Shown here: one piece after another, positions 8,263-11,810 of the stretch | How positions within the stretch are numbered: position 1 is the stretch's first letter | How the letters are laid out: the number at the start of each line of letters is the position of its first letter | NCBI GenBank assembly: GCA_963814985.1 | Contig: CAWFFV010000030.1 | Coordinates: 1 to 11,810 of the forward strand | DNA: 11,810 bases | Direction of reading: 5' to 3' | Source of the DNA: CAWFFV01 sp963814985 | GTDB lineage: Bacteria; Chloroflexota; Ktedonobacteria; Ktedonobacterales; Ktedonobacteraceae | Position numbers and translations under genes: made by a program | The notes under the pieces: model-generated | What the model was told of the DNA's origin: nothing | The model's database searches: none | What the model saw: only the letters and a program-made list of their open reading frames with translations

Positions 8263-9340
8263 CCTTCGTGATCACCTCACTGGAATACGTGATGTACTGC
8301 TAGCACAGATAAGAAGCGATAAGGCAACTCATGCCGGCCTATGGCTTGATAAATACATTGCTTATCAAGAAAGCAAGGAGAAAGAGCTAAGTATCCGCAG
8401 TGAGGGTGATAAAAAAACTTCTACCAGCCGCAGCAAACTGGTTGAGGAAGTTTCTGAACTGCCTATCCCGGAGGCATACAAAACATTCTTTGACCGATGG
8501 AAGCAGATACTCACAAGCCATAAAGCACTGACTCGTGAAGCCAGCGTCAAAGGACGTATGGTTATTGGTATGGGTGATGAGAGTGTCCTGGAAACATCAA
8601 TAACATTGCATCGTACATATGGCGTCCCCTATATCCCTGGTAGCGCACTCAAAGGACTGGCCGCCAGCTATGCTCGTCAGCGGCTGGGCGATGAATGGAA
8701 ACCAGGCAGTCAGGACCATAAAGCGTATAAGGTCATCTTTGGTGATACTGATGAAGCAGGGCTGATCACGTTCTTTGATGCATTATATATCCCACCCGAG
8801 ACCAGAAGACAGGTACTCTATCCTGATGTCATCACTGTCCACCACCAGGATTATTACCAGGACGGTACTCAAGCGCCCGCAGACTGGGATAACCCTAATC
8901 CGGTGCCATTCCTTAGCGCTACTGGTAGCTATCTCATCGCACTGGCAGCACCCGAAATAGAAAAAGGCTCACAGAGAGATGCATGGATTAATACGACTTT
9001 TGACATTCTGGAACATGCGTTGAAAGAGATGGGCATTGGTGCGAAAACATCGAGCGGGTATGGGAGGATGGAAATCAAACCACCTCCGGTAGACCCTGAA
9101 GTAAAAAAGGCGGAAGGGTATATAAAAGAGATTAATAGTTTGCCAAACAGTCAGGTTGCCAATCAAATCCAGGGCTATTACCCGAAATGGCAACAATTCA
9201 AATCTGATGAGGGACGCGTGAACGTTGCCAGGGCTATTGTTGATAAAGTGCGTCAAGCAGGGCGGGAGAAGGCTTCTGCTGATAAGGCATGGTACAAAGA
9301 ATTGCTGGTGTGTTTAGGTGAGACAAATGGAAGAAAGTAG
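8255..9340 (+). CDS. cmr6: Cmr6 (RAMP)
   Basis: 361 aa, intact. A Cas7-like subunit near the 3' end of the crRNA in the Cmr complex. Family features are the GVPYIPGSALKGLAASYAR motif (123-141), IFGDTDEAGLITFFDALY (161-178) and the glycine-rich GIGAKTSSGYGRM (260-272). The start is ATG 8255, with GAGGAAGAG at 8239-8247 upstream and an 8-bp overlap with cmr5. After the last RAMP motif there is a charged tail of about 85 residues (273-361), longer than the RAMP core needs. Confidence 0.92.
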   Translation: MDSLRDHLTGIRDVLLAQIRSDKATHAGLWLDKYIAYQESKEKELSIRSEGDKKTSTSRSKLVEEVSELPIPEAYKTFFDRWKQILTSHKALTREASVKGRMVIGMGDESVLETSITLHRTYGVPYIPGSALKGLAASYARQRLGDEWKPGSQDHKAYKVIFGDTDEAGLITFFDALYIPPETRRQVLYPDVITVHHQDYYQDGTQAPADWDNPNPVPFLSATGSYLIALAAPEIEKGSQRDAWINTTFDILEHALKEMGIGAKTSSGYGRMEIKPPPVDPEVKKAEGYIKEINSLPNSQVANQIQGYYPKWQQFKSDEGRVNVARAIVDKVRQAGREKASADKAWYKELLVCLGETNGRK

Positions 9341-10490
9341 ATTGATCATGGAAAGAAAAAAAGCGCTCCTTGCAGTCACAGGAGGACGGGGAGTACCAGA
9401 TGTGTTAGCATTACTCTGTGTACAACCCCATTTAGTGATTATACTCACTTCTGAAGAAGGCTGGCGTGATGAGCCAACATTTAGAGAGATTGCTGATGCA
9501 TTACCAGATTTGGAACGACAACTCCCAACGCTGCGTGTTAAATCCTATGATTTTCAAGAGGTTAGGCAAGCATGTATTGATGCCTGTCAGCCTTATCCTC
9601 AAGCAGAATGGGATTGGGTAATCTCCATTGGTTCATGTCCAAAAATCATGGGCATTGCGGCCTATGAAGTAGCCAAAGAAATGAATATACCATGTATCTA
9701 TATAGATACCCAGCATGAAACCATCGTTTCTCCGGTCAAAGCTCTCGGCATATCAGCAGATGAGTTCTTTCACATGACAGTGAAGGATTATATGAAAATA
9801 TATCGGCGGGAACGGAATATACTGAAACCAGAAAAGGTTCAGTATCGCAAAGTCGTAGAAAAATGGGGAAATATAGCCCGTACAATGGCGCTTTCTCCAG
9901 ATACACCAGCCTTTACCAAACTCATGCATGATGTCAAAGCGAAAGTGCCTGTACCTTTTCCATCGACAGCATTAGCAACATCTTCACTGCTTCAAGAGTT
10001 AGAAGGATACGGGGTGATAAAAACAACACAAGAGCCTGATGGGACGATGATATGTGAATTTACCACCGTACACTCTGCTCAATTTTTAGGTACTGGAGAT
10101 TGGCTGGAACTATATGTTTGGCATGAAGTCAAAGAATCTGGCTTTGCTAACGATTATCAGTGGGGATATGTAATTAAGAGTGCAGCCGATAATGAGATTG
10201 ACGTAGTTCTTACATACAGAGCACAGCTCATTTTTGCTGAATGCAAAACCAACAAAGAACCTTTTGAAACAAAGCTTCTTGATCCAATCAATAGCAAGGC
10301 CGAAATGCTCGGAGGCCCATATGTAACAAAAATATTTGTTACCAATGCATCTAAAACCCAAAAAGGCTATGCAAATTTTTGCGAGCAAGCCAAATTACGA
10401 AAAATTGTTGTAGCGACGGCCGAAGACCTGCCCAACATTGGTAGTTTTCTTAAAAAACAGGCCGAAGCGCCAGATTTCCCTAGGATGTAA
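9327..10490 (+). CDS. CARF-PD-(D/E)XK nuclease, Can2/Card1 type (DUF1887)
   Basis: 387 aa, intact. The N-terminal CARF domain (about 11-170) starts ALLAVTGGRGVPDVLALL and carries SIGSCPKIMGIAAYEVAKE at 100-118, where many relatives have a TGGTK motif. A linker/helical part (about 175-250) follows. The C-terminal nuclease has GDWLE at 257-261, NEID at 289-292 and ECKT at 305-308, the E/D/ExK set of this superfamily. Characterised Can2/Card1 enzymes bind cA4 as dimers and then cleave nucleic acids, so this is the likely toxic effector of the operon. The start at ATG 9327 overlaps cmr6 by 14 bp and has AGGTGAG just upstream; GTG 9318 and ATG 9348 are alternatives. csx15 begins 4 nt after the stop. 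Confidence 0.9.
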   Translation: MEESRLIMERKKALLAVTGGRGVPDVLALLCVQPHLVIILTSEEGWRDEPTFREIADALPDLERQLPTLRVKSYDFQEVRQACIDACQPYPQAEWDWVISIGSCPKIMGIAAYEVAKEMNIPCIYIDTQHETIVSPVKALGISADEFFHMTVKDYMKIYRRERNILKPEKVQYRKVVEKWGNIARTMALSPDTPAFTKLMHDVKAKVPVPFPSTALATSSLLQELEGYGVIKTTQEPDGTMICEFTTVHSAQFLGTGDWLELYVWHEVKESGFANDYQWGYVIKSAADNEIDVVLTYRAQLIFAECKTNKEPFETKLLDPINSKAEMLGGPYVTKIFVTNASKTQKGYANFCEQAKLRKIVVATAEDLPNIGSFLKKQAEAPDFPRM

Positions 10491-10494
10491 CATC

Positions 10495-10875
10495 ATGCTC
10501 ATACTCAACTTTTCCCATCCATTCACAGACGAACAGCGCGTACAAGCCGCCGAATTTGCGGGTGGTGACATTGAAGAGATCCGTACCATTCCTGTACAGA
10601 TCAATCAGGGGAGCACGCTGGAGCCACAGATTCGTGCCATCGTCGATAGTGCCGGGCTGACTTCCCAGGAATGGCAAACACGCCAGTTTTTGATCAACCC
10701 GCCCGGCTATGCGCCAGCCGCCTTTGTGCTGCTGGCCGAACTCCATGGGCGCATCGGACACTTCCCAACACTCATCCGTCTGCGCCCACGTCCCGGAGGA
10801 GCAGTGACTATTTTTGAAGTGGCGGAACTGTTAAATTTGCAAGCTATTCGTGAGGAAGCGCGCAAGCAGCGTTAG
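10495..10875 (+). CDS. csx15: Csx15-like type III ancillary protein
   Basis: 126 aa, intact. It matches the Csx15 pattern from end to end: MLILNFSHPFTDEQ at the start, then EWQTRQFLINPPGYAPAAF, VLLAELHGRIGHFPTLIRLRP, and a final EVAELLNLQAIREEARKQR. No signal peptide or membrane segment is evident. The fold is probably CARF/Rossmann-like and its partner probably a cyclic oligoadenylate; whether it stores, degrades or senses it is not decided by this sequence. ATG 10495 is preceded by AGGA at 10482-10485 and sits 4 nt after the nuclease gene, inside the same operon. Confidence 0.85.
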   Translation: MLILNFSHPFTDEQRVQAAEFAGGDIEEIRTIPVQINQGSTLEPQIRAIVDSAGLTSQEWQTRQFLINPPGYAPAAFVLLAELHGRIGHFPTLIRLRPRPGGAVTIFEVAELLNLQAIREEARKQR

Positions 10876-10886
10876 GGAGTAGTATC

Positions 10887-11150
10887 ATGGACTGGAGAAG
10901 CAAATACAATATCACTGGCGAGACATACCTGCTGCTCGGCGATCGTTATCCATCGCACTTTGAGTTGTGGGATGGTGAGATTTGTTGCAAGAATGGCGCT
11001 TTTGCGATCCTGTTGGGAGAGGTGAAACCGCAACCAGGAGATGAGGATACGGCGCTGGTGATGATTAGTGATGTGACAAAAGAGGAGGCAGAACGGCTGG
11101 CTGCGCTGGTGGCAGAGATGCGCAGCCAGACCGGAAAGCAGACGGCGTAG
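10887..11150 (+). CDS. Small protein of unknown function at the operon end
   Basis: 87 aa, not recognised. The first 60 residues look like alternating short beta-strands (GETYLLLGDRY, HFELWDGEICCKNGAFAILL, DTALVMISDV), and residues 62-80 form a likely helix (TKEEAERLAALVAEMRSQ). It has two adjacent cysteines (CC in ICCKNG) and an acidic PGDED turn. No signal peptide or membrane span. GGGAG upstream of ATG 10887 and an 11-bp gap from csx15 place it in the CRISPR operon. A role in the cOA response is guilt by association only. Confidence 0.75.
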   Translation: MDWRSKYNITGETYLLLGDRYPSHFELWDGEICCKNGAFAILLGEVKPQPGDEDTALVMISDVTKEEAERLAALVAEMRSQTGKQTA

Positions 11151-11225
11151 GGCGATCGTTTAAGGCTCAATCTGGTTCACATGCTGACATCAGGTGGCTC
11201 TGCAAAATCACCGATTATGCTCTCT

Positions 11226-11260
11226 GGACCCCTCCGACTTATAACGAGTCAGAGGGGTCC
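11226..11260 (+). terminator. Strong hairpin after the operon
   Basis: 14-bp arms at 11226-11239 and 11247-11260 with one C-A mismatch and a 7-nt loop; the stem is GC-rich (GGACCCCT at its base). It sits 75 nt after the last operon gene. No T-run follows, so it may be an atypical terminator or an RNA-stabilising end. Nothing else supportable is seen in 11151-11338. Confidence 0.5.
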
Positions 11261-11336
11261 CTAATTCCCCAAAACAAATCATATCTTTTCTTATTGTGTT
11301 TATATTTTTCATAATGTTTCAAAATGTCCGCAAAAA

Positions 11337-11374
11337 CATTGACAAAAAGCAAATGTAATGTTATAATGTCAATG
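11337..11374 (+). promoter_or_regulatory. Consensus sigma-70 promoter inside an inverted repeat
   Basis: TTGACA (11339-11344), exactly 17 nt, then TATAAT (11362-11367): a full consensus promoter, expected to start near 11374 and to read into the tRNA cluster about 165 nt away. CATTGACA (11337-11344) and TGTCAATG (11367-11374) are perfect 8-bp inverted repeats that overlap the -35 and abut the -10, so a dimeric repressor site is possible. Confidence 0.8.
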
Positions 11375-11394
11375 TGATGATAATGATACAGCTA

Positions 11395-11465
11395 ATGCGT
11401 TTTGACAAAACAAAGGAGTTCTACTAAATCATCTACCCCATCCGTGACATGTCATCAAAACGCAT
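11395..11465 (+). repeat. 11-bp inverted repeat in the tRNA leader
   Basis: ATGCGTTTTGA (11395-11405) is repeated in perfect inverted form at 11455-11465, enclosing a 49-nt loop that contains AAAGGAG and the palindrome GACATGTC. It lies in the transcribed leader downstream of the consensus promoter. It could be an RNA stem or a protein site. The rest of the leader to about 11536 shows no gene I can support. Confidence 0.6.
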
Positions 11466-11536
11466 GAAGCGGTAATTTTTGCGCCAGTAGCAAGCAGAAC
11501 AGGATTATTATAGGCAGGTAGTCCAGATGTCCTTAT

Positions 11537-11620
11537 GGTAGGTTGGCCGAGTGATAAGGCGCTTGTTTTCAAAACAAGTGAACGTAAACAGCGTACGTGG
11601 GTTTGAGTCCCATCATCGGC
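11537..11620 (+). tRNA. Atypical or degenerate class II tRNA, anticodon UCA
   Basis: A serine-type D arm (GGCCGAGTGATAAGGC), a perfect 5-bp anticodon stem CTTGT/ACAAG around loop TTTCAAA, an 18-nt variable region with a short stem, and a T arm GTGGG-TTTGAGT-CCCAT. The anticodon is UCA, which would read UGA. The two candidate acceptor halves (GGTAGGT and CATCGGC) do not pair, and T-loop position 56 is T rather than C. This may be a decayed tRNA, a tRNA-like gene, or a gene damaged by sequence error. Confidence 0.5.
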
Positions 11621-11626
11621 TTTTCT

Positions 11627-11697
11627 GGGACCGTGGCGCAATGGTAACGCAACTGTTTTGCAAACAGTAGACGAGGGTTCGATTCCCTCCGGCTCCA
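11627..11697 (+). tRNA. tRNA-Ala(UGC)
   Basis: Acceptor GGGACCG pairs with CGGCTCC, with one A-C mismatch at position 4, and carries the G3-U70 pair that marks alanine tRNAs. D arm GCG/CGC, anticodon stem ACTGT/ACAGT with loop TTTGCAA (UGC), T arm GAGGG-TTCGATT-CCCTC, discriminator A. CCA is not encoded. The body differs from the usual bacterial tRNA-Ala. Confidence 0.8.
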
Positions 11698-11701
11698 CTT
11701 T

Positions 11702-11785
11702 GGACAGTTGGCAGAGCGGCGATTGCATCCGACTGTAGATCGGACGCCCTGACGGGCTTCAGAGGTTCGAGTCCTCTACTGTCCA
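11702..11785 (+). tRNA. tRNA-Tyr(GUA)
   Basis: Perfect 7-bp acceptor GGACAGT/ACTGTCC, anticodon stem TCCGA/TCGGA with loop CTGTAGA (GUA), a long variable arm as in bacterial tRNA-Tyr, T arm AGAGG-TTCGAGT-CCTCT, discriminator A. CCA is not encoded. Confidence 0.93.
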
Positions 11786-11786
11786 T

Positions 11787-11810
11787 TCCCAAGTAGTTTA
11801 GTGGTAGCAC
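11787..11810 (+). tRNA. Start of a further tRNA, cut by the window end
   Basis: A seven-base acceptor half TCCCAAG is followed by TAGTTTAGTGGTAGCAC, a typical 8-9 spacer and D arm. The anticodon lies outside the window, so the amino acid is unknown. It starts 1 nt after tRNA-Tyr. Confidence 0.7.

Noticed and set aside
11470..11536. Another tRNA upstream of the UCA tRNA
   Set aside because: Some tRNA-like stretches occur, but no anticodon stem, T arm and acceptor fit together.
11429..11810. Minus-strand ORFs of 99 and 65 aa over the tRNA cluster
   Set aside because: They are antisense translations of tRNA genes, a well-known false-gene pattern.

Overview
The window is a type III-B (Cmr) CRISPR-Cas effector operon that signals through cyclic oligoadenylate (cOA), followed by the start of a tRNA array. 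Moderate GC content, the mix of ancillary genes (Csx3 fused to an ATPase, CARF-HTH, Can2/Card1-like, Csx15) and a compact non-CCA-encoding tRNA cluster would suit a Ktedonobacteria-like Chloroflexota. That placement is only an inference. There is no CRISPR array, cas1, cas2 or cas6 in the window, so crRNAs must come from elsewhere.

Layout. 69-1229 (minus): an N-terminal P-loop ATPase joined to two Csx3-like domains, a probable cOA ring nuclease. Diverging from it, 1260-2142 (plus): a CARF domain followed by a LuxR/FixJ-type helix-turn-helix, apparently split by one frameshift. Three bases after its stop lies a perfect 43-bp inverted repeat with a 2-nt centre (2146-2233). After an AT-rich spacer comes the plus-strand run cas10(cmr2)-cmr3-cmr1-cmr4-cmr5-cmr6 (2426-9340), then a CARF-PD-(D/E)XK nuclease of the Can2/Card1 type (9327-10490), csx15 (10495-10875) and an unrecognised 87-aa gene (10887-11150). 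Spacings of 4-14 bp and short overlaps indicate one operon. 11151-11536 has no gene, but holds a hairpin, a perfect consensus sigma-70 promoter and inverted repeats. 11537-11810 holds an atypical class II tRNA with anticodon UCA, tRNA-Ala(UGC), tRNA-Tyr(GUA) and the first 24 nt of a fourth tRNA.

How it would work. Target RNA bound by the Cmr complex is cut by Cmr4 (Asp26 present) and activates the GGDD palm of Cas10 to make cOA. Cas10 has no N-terminal HD nuclease, so signalling should be its main output. The Can2/Card1-like nuclease would be the effector. CARF-HTH could change transcription, and Csx3-ATPase (perhaps with Csx15) would damp the signal.

The main caution is that the CARF-HTH, cas10, cmr3, cmr1 and cmr4 frames are broken by about nine single-base shifts, all between about 1.84 and 7.17 kb and most of them in or next to homopolymer runs. 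The protein signal continues cleanly across each break. This could be sequencing error or recent inactivation; raw reads are needed to tell.
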